A stretch of DNA of 64,000 nucleotides from Lamellibrachia satsuma (Eukaryota > Annelida > Polychaeta > Sabellida > Siboglinidae): assembly GCA_033239005.1 (NCBI GenBank), contig BSQZ01000070.1:1319617-1383616 (forward strand), written 5' to 3'. Shown one piece after another: positions 48,401 through 57,529 of this stretch. The notes below the pieces were generated by a model. It ran no database searches, had not been told where the DNA came from, and saw only the letters and a program-made list of their open reading frames with translations. Positions within the stretch are counted from its first letter, which is position 1. Each line of letters begins with the position of its first letter. The position numbers and the translations under genes are program-made.

Positions 48401-50347
48401 TATAACAAAATGTGCATGTTTTATGCATGTTTCATTCAGAGTGCAGTTGGCAGTGCAATTTTTAGTGTAACAACATCCACAAACTGTGGACAAAGTTTGA
48501 ATATTGAATGAATCTATGCATTATGATTTAGACTCAAATGTATATGGCAATTTGCCAAAAAATTCCTGTTTCTAATGAGAAATAATACTAATATATATTT
48601 TCAACATTTGCCCAATTATTCATGACTAGCAACATCGTTGCCGACTAGCAACATCGTTGCCGACTAGCAACATCGTTGCCGACTAGCAACATCGTTGCCG
48701 ACTAGCAACGTGTTGCCTATGTGTGTGTTATGTCATACAAATAAATACTTACTGTTTTAATTTGGTCATTTTCTTTGCACATGTTTCTCAGCACTTCCAG
48801 TGCAGGTAACCTGGTATCCTGAAGACGTTGATCAACGCAATGTTAGATTATTTATATGTACACTAGAAATTACACAGAAATATTTAAAACATGTCTGCAG
48901 CATAAGTAATTTTATGACAATGCCCGAATTTGTTGATATTTGATGATTTCATGTTGATAATATGAATAATACACAGTTACATACAGTTTTAACGTGTTCA
49001 ATTTAATTTTCAAATAAACTTACATTAACTGGGAAAAGCAAGATTTTTTTTTAAACACAAGAAAAATCAAGAATAATTTTTTTAAAACTTCCAATTATGC
49101 AAATAACATTTCTGTAATGAACACATATTTTTTGGAACATCGTAATTTTCTCATATTCTGAAGTTTTAATTAAATCTTTGTTATTACAGTCAACACTGAT
49201 TTAAGACAAAAACGTAGGTTCACACCATGTTTGTTGAGAGTGCCTCTTGAATGAGCTTGGCCGCATCATGGCAGCTTCCACAAACACGCTCCGACTGTGT
49301 GTAACCCAGGTGTGGCAATAACGTCTACAACACGGAACAAAACTAATGTGCTTTGGCAATCAAAATACTGACTCAAAGTAATATTACTAACACTTCTACT
49401 ATTCCATGATAACACCCAAGTTTTAGAACCTGATTTCAATTTCTAGCCAAGCAACAGCATTCAAATAATATCAGGGATTTGTCAACTGTCTGAAGTTACC
49501 CCTATTTCAGATTTCAAAACACTTTCATGTGAAATTTGAATGGACAACACTTTTTTTAATGCAATCATATGCATAAGCTGTATAAAATAGAATGAAGTAG
49601 TTTTGTTCTTGGAATAACGATTCCTTTTTTCTAAATGTAACAGTTAGAATTCCGAGATATTCTGCCCATGTTAGGTTGGTCTTTTATTGCTGCCACAAGG
49701 ATAGATAATTTTACAATCCGAACCTATAAAAATATGCCCTCAATATTATGCAGATATGCTGAAGTCACTTTTTTAAAGGCATCCTCAATTCATGATGTTT
49801 GATTACTAGAATTTAATAAGTTTTCTGTCAAGGCTAAAGCTAGGTTGAAAATACAGTTATATATTTATACAGCCAAACAATAAATGAACAAAATAGTTAG
49901 GCCAGGAGCTCATTTACAACTTTGCCATTGTTTGTGATAATTACCTTTATACATTTTTTTCTCAAAACATGAGTCCTTATAAAGTGCATAGTTAAAAAAG
50001 TAGGTAGCCTAAAAAGTATTTAAGTTAGAAAGTGTGCAGTTTAAAATGTAGCTTTAAAAGTATGTACATATCCTTAAAAACATGTAGCCAACATTTGTCA
50101 CTTTAATAGTATGTTGCTTTAATAGTATATAGCATTAGTAGTTAATGCAAAGCTAAAGAATGATGATTTAGTGATGGCACACATGTAATAGTGTTGCGTG
50201 AACATATGGAAAGAGACACTGACCTTCTGGTCACAGCACTTGACGCAGTAGACATGTCCACAGTGTCGGCAGTGGTGACGACGTCGAATGTAACTGAAGT
50301 GACCACAACAACCATGACACTGGCTTGCGTCATTGTCCGACACCCAC
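38687..50347 (-). CDS. FYVE zinc finger-Armadillo repeat protein (5'-partial gene span)
   Basis: Twelve exons on the minus strand join with unbroken phase into 1303 nt: one base of a split codon, 433 codons and a stop. In transcript order they are 50224-50347, 49226-49324, 48753-48818, 47659-47724, 46151-46242, 45543-45640, 44682-44872, 43439-43513, 42997-43116, 42173-42304, 39761-39888 and 38687-38798. Every junction has AG/GT ends. The protein starts with a FYVE domain (residues 1 to about 61), then Leu-rich helical repeats of Armadillo type to near the end. FYVE fingers bind phosphatidylinositol 3-phosphate on endosomes, and Arm repeats are protein-binding scaffolds. A PI3P-membrane adaptor is therefore an inference. 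I do not recognise a named vertebrate orthologue. The first exon seen opens inside a codon, so more N-terminal coding sequence should lie upstream of 50347; I could not find it before 64000. Confidence 0.88.
39325..39590. repeat. 83-bp minisatellite in the intron, about three units
   Basis: The unit contains CAAGATCAGGAGGTAGACCA, GGGAGATGATGGATAGATGA and GACAGGTAGACAGGCAAACA. It lies in the last intron of the FYVE-Arm gene. Confidence 0.9.
39761..39888 (-). CDS. FYVE-Arm gene exon 11 (seen)
   Basis: The acceptor TTTCTTTCAG is excellent; the donor GG|GTTCGT leaves two bases. It encodes LPYLPFLASVLFVSPN and RQHALRMCVMLLRHCPETVN, a clear Arm-like helix pair. Confidence 0.9.
40018..40200 (+). 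repeat. dispersed repeat family A, copy 3 (partial)
   Basis: AAAGGTATAAAGTCCAATAG, CATAGTATAAACTCTCTAT, GGTTTAATGAAC and TTTATGAATATCAACC are co-linear with 8405-8550. The copy breaks off before the second half. It is intronic in the FYVE-Arm gene. Confidence 0.6.
40439..42100. mobile_element. hAT-like TIR element, 1662 bp, perfect 8-bp TSD
   Basis: ATAGTAGT is present directly outside both ends (40431-40438 and 42101-42108), the 8-bp duplication of hAT elements. The ends are CAGGGTTGAC on the left and, on the other strand, AAGGGTTGAC on the right. Both subterminal regions are dense in AAGTACTTTTACTT-like motifs in inverted order. It sits in the intron between exons 10 and 11 of the FYVE-Arm gene. 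The only long frame (40600-41052, minus) does not look like a hAT transposase. Confidence 0.88.
40600..41052 (-). CDS. unrecognised ORF inside the hAT-like element
   Basis: A 150-codon open frame inside the element. From about residue 45 it looks protein-like (SWFEMAFKRCVHEVTFHVNG, then DVDIKQWLRRFPKERFVC, NWTILIAFGLATMNSLRNVV). No hAT DDE block, BED finger or C-terminal dimerisation block is visible. It may be a captured host fragment or a diverged remnant. The displayed start is not supported; the protein-like part may be only the last 100 codons. Confidence 0.3.
   Translation of the reverse strand: MMHVHSRISELCQCMGIVNTLSKLQILIFIIRIGNLLINSLCDATETFASWFEMAFKRCVHEVTFHVNGLDLTYANIWQTSFTDVDIKQWLRRFPKERFVCKYSRELACNWTILIAFGLATMNSLRNVVDGGAQPAAAVSAKNLRKFIAK
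42173..42304 (-). CDS. FYVE-Arm gene exon 10 (seen)
   Basis: Acceptor GTCCGCAG, donor TTG|GTGGGT, both phase 0, 44 codons. It encodes GSFLDQQVALCRLVEDFPMW and LVHCARGIANFSQFPQNAVN, an Arm-like repeat. An alternative donor GCC|GTCAAC would drop the last three residues without changing frame. Confidence 0.88.
42416..42462. repeat. (TA)n microsatellite
   Basis: About 23 TA units ending in GTGTGTGTATA. Intronic. Confidence 0.95.
42997..43116 (-). CDS. FYVE-Arm gene exon 9 (seen)
   Basis: Acceptor TGTTGTAG, donor CAG|GTCAGT, phase 0 at both ends, 40 codons. It encodes EDIFNGNCLTRLLSSRPHNT and QILCNAACLVANLASTQLMQ, with the NAACLVANLA string typical of an Arm repeat helix 3. Confidence 0.92.
43265..43447. 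repeat. about 28-bp minisatellite overlapping the exon 8 donor
   Basis: Five copies of ACCTGTATTAT start at 43268, 43323, 43351, 43410 and 43438, with CTGTGTCTGACAGTCT-like spacers. On the minus strand each is ATAATACAG|GT, i.e. a copy of the end of exon 8 and its 5' splice site. The last copy is the real exon end. Confidence 0.88.
43439..43513 (-). CDS. FYVE-Arm gene exon 8 (seen)
   Basis: The acceptor TTCTTACTTCCAG is strong; the donor CAG|GTATAA is in phase 0, 25 codons (VQELALKMLAHLSSGHDWHQ then HRIIQ). Reading past the donor meets TAA at once, so the upstream-most copy of the repeated donor is the only one that keeps the frame. Confidence 0.85.
43550..44112. repeat. 47-bp minisatellite, about 12 units
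   Basis: Unit TGTACAGGTGGTCCCACTAT, AAGCCCTGTACATATATGTG, CTGACAC. Variants alternate GTGCTGACAC, GTGCTGATAC, GCGCTGATAC and GCGCTGACAC. Each unit has an internal inverted pair CTGTACA/TGTACAG. Intronic. Confidence 0.95.
44338..44500. repeat. short tandem repeat, GTGACRYAGTACT type
   Basis: About twelve diverged 11-13-bp units such as TACTGTGACGTGG and TACTGTGACACAG. Intronic. Confidence 0.8.
44682..44872 (-). CDS. FYVE-Arm gene exon 7 (seen)
   Basis: Acceptor TGTCATAG, donor CAG|GTCTGG; the first two bases complete a Val codon. It encodes LKAGALEPLLHLCSSVNTTL, ALLALHCLSVIVESVDTHDM and ERNTLTRIMALINSREDQ. The AGALEPLLHL block is a textbook Arm repeat helix. Confidence 0.93.
45543..45640 (-). 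CDS. FYVE-Arm gene exon 6 (seen)
   Basis: Acceptor GTTTACAG, donor GAAG|GTTAGT. The first base completes an Arg codon and the last base starts a Val codon. It encodes ILAETEEKCTQLLLDGIGVL and ILFCESVDIKKE. Confidence 0.92.
46151..46242 (-). CDS. FYVE-Arm gene exon 5 (seen)
   Basis: Acceptor CTTGTTAG, donor CAG|GTAGCA, ending after two bases of an Arg codon. It encodes RLVVSGLQALAVHRSLHQFL then SHSGAIAAIC, helices of an Arm-like repeat. Confidence 0.9.
46640..47275. repeat. 31-bp minisatellite, about 20 units
   Basis: Unit AACACTAACAGGGAGTGAGC plus TCCACAGACTT. Variants include ATGGAGTGAG, AATAGGGAG and GCCCCACAGATTACAC. Units are most uniform at the high-coordinate end. Intronic. Confidence 0.95.
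47659..47724 (-). CDS. FYVE-Arm gene exon 4 (seen)
   Basis: Acceptor GTCGCCAG, donor AGA|GTAAGT (consensus), phase 0, 22 codons: VIELGGVYALIHAARAHNED then MR. It is an Arm helix with the usual GG-V-ALI pattern. Confidence 0.92.
47790..48236 (+). mobile_element. SINE with tRNA-like head and internal minisatellite
   Basis: The head has an A-box-like stretch (GGTTAGAACGTTGG) and a perfect B box (GGTTCGAATCC, about 47842-47852). The 3' body has GGAATGAACAGGTATGGCAG, GTGAAGTGTACTTTCAGTGG and GATATAAGAACCCACCTTTC. Between them a 24-bp unit, GAGTGCCTGGCTACAGACAG plus AGAT, is repeated about seven times (47924-48090). The head alone would suggest a tRNA gene, but no cloverleaf end follows. Inserted in sense opposite to the host gene, in the intron between exons 3 and 4. 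Confidence 0.85.
48637..48712. repeat. 19-bp tandem repeat, four to five units
   Basis: GACTAGCAACATCGTTGCC is repeated perfectly, with a partial last unit. It lies 40 bp from the exon 3 donor, in the intron. Confidence 0.95.
48753..48818 (-). CDS. FYVE-Arm gene exon 3 (seen)
   Basis: Acceptor ACGTCTTCAG, donor ACA|GTAAGT (consensus), phase 0, 22 codons: DTRLPALEVLRNMCKENDQI then KT. Confidence 0.93.
49226..49324 (-). CDS. FYVE-Arm gene exon 2 (seen), end of FYVE
   Basis: Acceptor GTGTTGTAG, donor ATG|GTGTGA (weak), phase 0, 33 codons. It supplies the last zinc-binding pair of the FYVE domain in SERVCGSCHD, followed by a helix AAKLIQEALSTNM that leads into the first Arm-like repeat. Confidence 0.9.
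50224..50347 (-). CDS. FYVE-Arm gene exon 1 (seen), start of FYVE
   Basis: Acceptor TGTTTCCCCAG; the first base closes a codon from an unseen upstream exon. Donor AAG|GTCAGT, phase 0. It encodes the FYVE hallmark WVSD (WxxD), CHGCCGHF, RRRHHCRHCG (RRHHCRxCG) and CVKCC. With exon 2 all eight zinc ligands are present, so PI3P binding looks intact. No in-frame ATG precedes the Trp within this block, so the N-terminus must lie elsewhere. Confidence 0.93.
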
Positions 50348-50424
50348 CTGGGGAAACACAACACTTGTTAGACCCAAAAAAATTTTTTTTAAGTGTGGTC
50401 ACATTATCTACTGGCATGGAAGTT

Positions 50425-50650
50425 CAGTTGGCTCGGTACTGACCTCACAACCAGGAAATACTGGGTTCGAACCGCGGCCACCGGCGCACCCAGTCATTTC
50501 ATAAACATTGGATACAACGTCCCGACCCATCTAGCATCAGGCATGTGGAAATGTGGGTCTTTCAGATGAGACACTAAAAGCCATAGATCGCTCTTTTCAA
50601 CCTGGTGCCTATACCAGAGGAAGTAAAATATTTCACACAGGGGGTAAACA
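50425..50650 (+). mobile_element. SINE, tRNA-derived
   Basis: B box GGTTCGAACC at about 50464-50473 with an A-box-like GTTGGCTCGGTACTG upstream. Then comes CTTTCAGATGAGACACTAAA, similar to the central GGATGAGACGTTAAA block widespread in animal SINEs, and finally AAAATATTTCACACAGGG. It lies just upstream of the first FYVE-Arm exon seen. Confidence 0.8.
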
Positions 50651-50877
50651 TGTAACCGGTCAAGAACTTACAGAGCTGGTAATCTCTATCTACTGATATA
50701 AACCCACTACCATTAAAACACTCAGGAATGTGTTAGCCACAGACATGAGACTATTGATTGGGCATAACCACATAAGACGGCATTGTTTTTGTTGTAGCAG
50801 TGGAACTACAAACAATAATTGTTAATAAAAAGTATTAAAGAAATGTGAATGATTATAATTTTCTTAGGCCATGGCAT

Positions 50878-51085
50878 GGTGGGACTCGGTGGCTCTGCGG
50901 AAGAGCATCAGACTGTCGGTCGATGAGACTGGGGTTCAATTTAACCTGCTGCCGTTTCGAAACTTAGGCAATTTTGTTCACCCCACTTTTCCTGTTTCTT
51001 TTGGAATAGCTACTCAAAGCCGTTGATCCGTTCTACCTGGTGTTATGTGCTAGGGGAATTAAAAATCCCACACAGGGAAATGGAT
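50878..51085 (+). mobile_element. SINE, tRNA-derived, related copy
   Basis: Head GACTCGGTGGCTCTGCGGAA to GGGGTTCAATTTAACC, body GCTGCCGTTTCGAAACTTAG (close to the 47790 SINE), end AATTAAAAATCCCACACAGG shared with the SINE at 50425-50650. Confidence 0.75.
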
Positions 51086-51814
51086 TTATTATGGCATTTG
51101 CACAGTTGTTGGAAATAATTTTTTTATTGATTCATGCGTTTATATGCAGGCATCAAACAACTGCCACTGCACGGAACTGCTTTTCGAGTTTTTAAACAGT
51201 TATAATATTACAGACTTAAATGTAAATGCTAGCATCGTAAATATGTTTTGGTAAAGGCATTATGCCACTAATGCCATCATGGAGTAATGCCAATGGCAAT
51301 GCCATGGCTTCCTTGATAATGTTTAAAATATCATTACATTTAACCAAACAATCCATAGGGAAAACCTCTCTTTGGAGTGCTATATCATTGTAGACGATAT
51401 CTTTCCATATTGCTGTCTGTTCAATATTATTGACCATTAATGGGCATAGCCATTATATTTATAACCATAATATTTTAAACTTTCGTTTTCGATGACGACG
51501 TTGTTGTTGGAACTTTACCGTGGTTTGGTAAACACAACGTTTGACGATGAAAACACGTCATGGCAGCCTTCTATCTTGGGAGGAACGATTTCTTGGTTTC
51601 CTAATAACAAAGTCATGGTACGAAAACTCAAGCGTTATCTTAAATGCAGGTGAAGTTTCTTCCCGTTTTACCTACTACAGCTGCAACAACAAAGGTACGT
51701 TGACACCCAACACCCCGTGTGTTTCTCAGACATTCCAAGAGGGGGCAGTACAAGCACGTCTCCTATCGGATTAGATAGAAACTAAGCTATCCGATACAGA
51801 CTAATAATGATAAT

Positions 51815-52500
51815 AATGAAGTCTTGTATAGCGCCGGTATCCGCCCATAAGGCGCTCATGGCGCTTGATATAATTTAACCATTATTCGAAATATAATTTA
51901 AGATCAGTATCATGAAGATTATAAAATTAGTAATATATAATCATAAAATCAGTAAATATTATAAGATCATTATCAAAATAATATAGTATCATTATCAGAG
52001 CTTTTCTAAAAATCAATTACTATTATAAGATTAATATAATAAATAATCTAAAATCATTATCATAGACAGCATAAATCAGTATAATAACAATTGCAAAACT
52101 CAGTATCACAAATATTTTAGAAAGAACATTAGTATATTCAAAAAGTCATTGTAACGTATCAAATGTCCGAATGTCTTATTTTAAGTTAATTTTGAAGATA
52201 TGTGTTTTCAGGGCTGTTTTGAAGGTGTCGATCGTTGCGTTAGTTCTGACATTGTTTGGAAGTGCATTCCAAACCTTTGCTGCGGAGACAATAAAATATC
52301 GTGCTCCCCCACAATTGTTTAGCTTTGTGTTCTACTAGGAGCAACTAGCTTGTCTGCTGAGCGCAGATTGTCGCGGGCTGGCACATGTGGTTCAACAAGG
52401 TTTCACAAGTAGATCGGGGAAGCACCGTGGATTATCTTGAACACAAGTGTGCAGATTGTGGTTTGTTGAGGCCATGAAGCAGAGAATTGCCCATGTCTAG
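51815..52500 (-). mobile_element. LINE 3' fragment, same clade as 15723-17697
   Basis: The 3' UTR start ATAGCGCCGGTATCCGCCCA and the minus-strand protein blocks SAAKVWNALPNNVRTNATID and FKTALKTH (52190-52305), with a PARDNLRSADK-like string in another frame (about 52340-52400), are the C-terminal end of a Jockey-superfamily RT. Frameshifted and 5'-truncated. Confidence 0.75.
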
Positions 52501-52721
52501 TCTAGAGGTGATGAACGCGTGAGCGAGTAGTTCCACAACCGTGCTTGGCATAAATTTCGAATTAATAGACAGGCAGCTCTGGACACAGTGGGGATGTATT
52601 TATCTAAAGTTTGACCTTAACTGGGTTGTTGGTGTAGAATATAACTGTCGCAAAAAATTTTAATTTTGTGTGTTTACATGCCTTACGAAAGAAACCAAAA
52701 TAATGATAAATATCAGGAAAA

Positions 52722-52880
<159 letters not shown>

Positions 52881-53094
52881 GAAACTACGTGTGTGATGGT
52901 GGTAGGGGACTATAATCCCATACCGCTGATGAGACTTCATCATTTAGAAGGTCTCTCAAAAACCTTTGCATGGAATATAACTTGGTACTGTCTAGCATAT
53001 GTGCAGCATCTACCTGCTGATACGTTCACGTACATCAGTGATGCCTGGGGTTAGACCACTGATGAGAATGACGTGATAAGCGACATTAGTGTGT

Positions 53095-53190
53095 GCTATT
53101 GGTACGATAGTAGGGGTGAAGTGTAAAGCGCTTTGAGTAGTCCCAAGGATTGGATACCGCGCTATATACGAACGTACGTTTACCTTTTGT
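53095..53190 (+). mobile_element. SINE 3' body
   Basis: GTGAAGTGTAAAGCGCTTTG, AGTAGTCCCAAGGATTGGAT and ACCGCGCTATATACGAACGT, then TTTACCTTTT. This is the best-preserved copy of the SINE tail in the window. Confidence 0.8.
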
Positions 53191-54716
53191 GATATATCAG
53201 GCCATTATGGTTGTTAAATTTAAATGGGAGTTAACACATAATACATACCTTGCAATCCATACATAACATATAGGTTTAGTCTATCATAATTTCAGCCTAC
53301 AAGCTTGCAGAACGTAAGTTATGCAATGTTTATATTATATCAATTGTATTAAACATAATTGGTCATGTGTAATATACATTTGATACACTGTGATCATGTG
53401 CGTGTGGGATAAAATATAGGGACCGTCTTGCTTCACATGCATGAGGACCAGCTTACCCCACAGACAGAACGTATGTGTTAACACAATGTATACAAAGCAC
53501 ACCATACTAGTGTCCATTTGTATTGGTTAGCATGTCAACTGATTAACAATATTATCATGTCACCAATTAAGTCCATGATGCACACCGTTATATATTTCAC
53601 CAATGTATTATTATCAAAATATTAAAATATTAGATCCGTGCATATAATAGTGCATATCAAAGTTTAAAACCACTGATTTGATTACGTCTGTCTCGTGTTG
53701 CTGAGCTTTCGGGGTGTGTATCAGATAGAAGTTACTTTCATTTAGCACCAGATTTTAGGACGTTCAGAGTTGTATATGTTGCGTACGTGATAGGGGGGGG
53801 GGTCGTCTTACCTCCAGGGGCCGTGTTTCCCTAGGTTACCATAACAAACACACAACATCAAACTGATAAAGAACAAACAACTATAACTTTTTTTGGAAAA
53901 AACATTCTTGACAGGGATGTACCGCCTTTTTGTGGATACGAATATATGGTAGATTAATAGTTGTCACATGTCATGTAAACAGTAAGACGCATTGTGATGT
54001 GACTGCATGTCTACCAGTAACGATTGTCTTGTGCATCCTTGCCTGCACTAAGCTGGCTTACCAGGCTTCTATAGGAAAATGATTAATGATGTAGCGCTGT
54101 AGAGCAATATTTATATTAGGTTACATTTTAAACAGATAAGCCAGAACATCAAACGAAGTGCCAATTATTAATCAACCTGTGTGGTGAATGGCCGAGGGCA
54201 CTGGATTATTCCGTAGGGACCAGTGCATTAAGGACAAGGTCTACACATTGACGGAACGTTAAAGTCAAACAGTCAATAGTCATGCGAAGTATGATCGGGT
54301 TTGGTATTTTAATTATATGTGTATGCATGAATACTGTTTTTAAAATATTACATGCATGTTTGTATTTGCACAGGTTACGTATGGCTTGGCCCACTCCTGA
54401 TTGTGACTAGTCGTCTTTTGTCTTTCTTCAAAGTCTTACATTTGGACATATTTTGGTTGTTTTGTTAGTTGTCGTTTGAACGTTAACTTTCGGCCGACAT
54501 ACTGTATTTTTATAGTACTGAAGTTATATCATGATTATAAATGGTATTATGACTGAAAGGCTTTATGCACAATTTTAGTTGTTAAGCTGTGATGACCGCA
54601 TTTATTTCTTACAAACTTGATTTACAGTGGCCTATCCTTAATTTACGCATAAGCTTACCCCCCGCAGCCTACACACAATAACATACTACTAGCTGGCATT
54701 CACTAATGACTTTGCA

Positions 54717-54720
<4 letters not shown>
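53191..54720. other. intergenic or 5' intron of the FYVE-Arm gene, no exon found
   Basis: Searched on the minus strand for an exon ending two bases into a codon that could join the FYVE exon; none is convincing. Short frames at 53335-53517 and 54206-54394 are unrecognised. Confidence 0.4.

Positions 54721-54722
<2 letters not shown>

Positions 54723-54789
<67 letters not shown>
54723..54789. repeat. (TA)n microsatellite
   Basis: About 33 TA units. Confidence 0.95.
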
Positions 54790-54793
<4 letters not shown>

Positions 54794-54809
54794 TAATTGA
54801 CTATGTAAG

Positions 54810-55100
54810 GTATTGCCCGAATATGACGTAAACGGCCGATTAATAACGTCGTCGCTTTCCCGCCCGTATTGCTGTATGACGCATAGTCAGATTCCGTATT
54901 GGCCGAGTTCATACACTAGCTCTGGTTCAACCCGTATTGTGTCGAGTTCATCCGGTTATGACGTCAAACGCCATCATTTATAGTCAGCGGCAAACACGTC
55001 ACGCATAGGTTTTGAACGTTTCATGTCAGAGTCATTGATGGTCCCCTGAACAGGATATTGGAGCTGTAACAGCCACCAAATATGGAGGCAACTTCTCGGT
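54810..55100. promoter_or_regulatory. CRE-rich, CpG-richer zone, candidate promoter
   Basis: A perfect CRE (TGACGTCA, 54959-54966) lies among near-matches ATGACGTAAAC, ATGACGCATA and ACACGTCACGC within 220 bp, with many CpGs, in otherwise AT-rich DNA. A TTTATAGTCAG follows at about 54976. On the plus strand an ATG at 55083 opens a 22-codon frame. It could be the FYVE-Arm promoter (minus strand) or a promoter left by a transposon; there is no direct evidence. Confidence 0.35.
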
Positions 55101-55400
55101 TTAAAATCGTCAGAAAAAATTATACAAATGAAATCATCAAAATAGAGGGAAAAAAATGGGCATAAAAACGACCCTGTTCAAGACTCGTGATTATGCGCAA
55201 TTGTCAGTTAATAAAATGTTATAATGCACGCGCTCCAAAACCGATTGTTAGTTAAAATGTCGCCGTTGGTTGACGAGGAAATGAATTTATCACATATACG
55301 TTTATTCATATAATTGTAAATTAATAAAAACATTAATTCGAGTAAACACAGCTACTCTCAGGACAATACGAAGGCAATACGAATATAAGCAATCAATAAC

Positions 55401-55517
<117 letters not shown>

Positions 55518-57153
55518 GCATACATACGTATATACTTACGTAACATACATACATACATAGATAATATCAGGGCGTTTTTTAACATACAAAGTGGGGGCAA
55601 TGCCCCCAGCCCTTTCATTTGCCCCCAGTCAAACCAACTTGCCCCCAGTGCGTGCCCCCATTCTCCTTAACCAGCCCCTTGTATTAATGTAGGTAAAAAT
55701 TTGTATTCTTTTTGTTAGTGTGATTTAGTTAATTTTCATTGGTGGCAAAATCAAGAAAGTACCAAAGTTAAAGAAGGGCAATATGTCTACAAAAGATCAA
55801 TTTATTGATATGGCTCAGAGGGGAATCTTACATTTTCAAAAAAGGCTTTATATTTCCTGTTCCATAACTAGATGCCAGGTTACTATTTTCATGTTACCAT
55901 TTTCATGTTCGATGCGTCTCGAATGGTGAGGTTTACTTTTGACTCGAAAGTCGAAGAATAATGGCACTATCATGGACATAGGCAGTAGTACCCGAGTTAT
56001 GGTGTGTTTATGTTAATGCATGCGACAGGAAGTGAGGAATGTAATAGCATCATAGCAATAACAGTGACGTATTGCCGAATGGCTTCTTCATACAGTTCAT
56101 GCAAAGAACTGAAAACGTGCTTTGGCATAGCCATACCATAGCCATAGAAGTGTTTACTTATGACGTCAGTGTTCCGGTGCTAGAATAGGTAATGATTATG
56201 TATATGTAAATATGTGTACCTGCATGTTACTGTTTGTTTAAATTGTGTACAATTCAACAAGACCCGCCATCACATTTTACACGATTGAGCCGCGTGCAAT
56301 CCAGTTCTTTACAGTGATGTTGAAATAGCTGTTAACATAAACCGGTGTCCTGGCCGCGAAATTGCGAGACGTATCAGGCGAGACTAAACCACGCCCATTC
56401 GCTATTACCACTGGTCGAGAGCGAGCGGGCGGGGATTAACGATGTATCAACAACCTTTCAGTCGGCTGTTTTTTTTTTCAAATAATAAATAAACCTGGCA
56501 AAGTGTGTGTAGTGTCCAAGAAAGCAATTGGAAACGTTTAACAAATATCACAAAATAATCACATTTAATAATGATCCCTCTTGTAGGTAAGATGATACAA
56601 ACATCACAACAGCCATAAACCTGTCAGGGTAGATTTTTATTGAGGCAGTAACCTAGCCAATTCATTCTCCGCATCTTTGAGAAATCGAAATTTTAAGCAT
56701 GGTAACTCAAAGAAGCATATTGTATACATACCAAACAAACAAATTTTAAAATGTATGAGTAGTTGATAGTGATCTATATGTGAGATGGAAAGTTGGCGGT
56801 CAGCAGGTACTTCAACTTTGGAAAATTGTTACTCAAAAGTTGGTGGTCCACATATTAACATAAAAAATGTAATCAACATTTGCACATGTCAGTTTTGGAA
56901 GTACGTATTTTCTATATTTTTATTTGTTATGTACTTAGCCAACCATTTGATTGATAGACGTGGTATGCATGTTTTGTATAACTCTCTTTTCTGCCTTATG
57001 CCTATATCTTCAGTATATTTATGTCTAGAGTCTAGAGCATGTCGCCGCTCGCATTGTAATTCCACTATAAAAGTGTTTCAAATAGACAGGATTTTCCTGA
57101 GTTAGTTATTACATTTAACCATCTAACTTGTCCAGGTCGATATCCTGCCAGTC

Positions 57154-57529
57154 ATGCCTAACAGAGACACAAAAGCAAAACGAAAACAAAGAGGGCTTGA
57201 GAAATCTGCCGTAAAATGTCAACGCCTAGACACAATTTTTCGACGCAGCCTCAATGACTCATTGCCAGAAATACCCACAATGCCGCCAGGGAACTATGAT
57301 CCGTCCGCTGCCATCACACCTGATGACACTCCCAAAGACAAAGGTGTACCACCAGTCATAGAGATTCTGCCTTCGTCGTGCTCTCGCTCGAGTACCAGTT
57401 CATCAAGCAGCCATGATCCGTTCACTGCCATGACATCTGATGACACTCCAAAAGATAAAAGTGTACAACCAGTCACATAGATACTGCCTTCGTCGTGTTC
57501 TCGCCCGATAGCCAGTTCATCAAGCAGCC
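57154..57529 (+). pseudogene. hAT transposase N-terminal region with 117-bp duplication
   Basis: Opens with a basic stretch (MPNRDTKAKRKQRG) and then carries two tandem 117-bp copies (about 57297-57413 and 57414-57530) encoding Ser-rich DDTPKDK-containing linker. The second copy has a small change that brings a TAG into frame at 57478. Confidence 0.7.

Noticed and set aside
50142..50442. other-frame ORFs over the FYVE exon
   Set aside because: The zinc-finger signature and splice phase fit only one minus-strand frame.
56161..56172. CRE site in the hAT element as a host promoter
   Set aside because: It lies inside the transposon; at best it serves the transposase gene.
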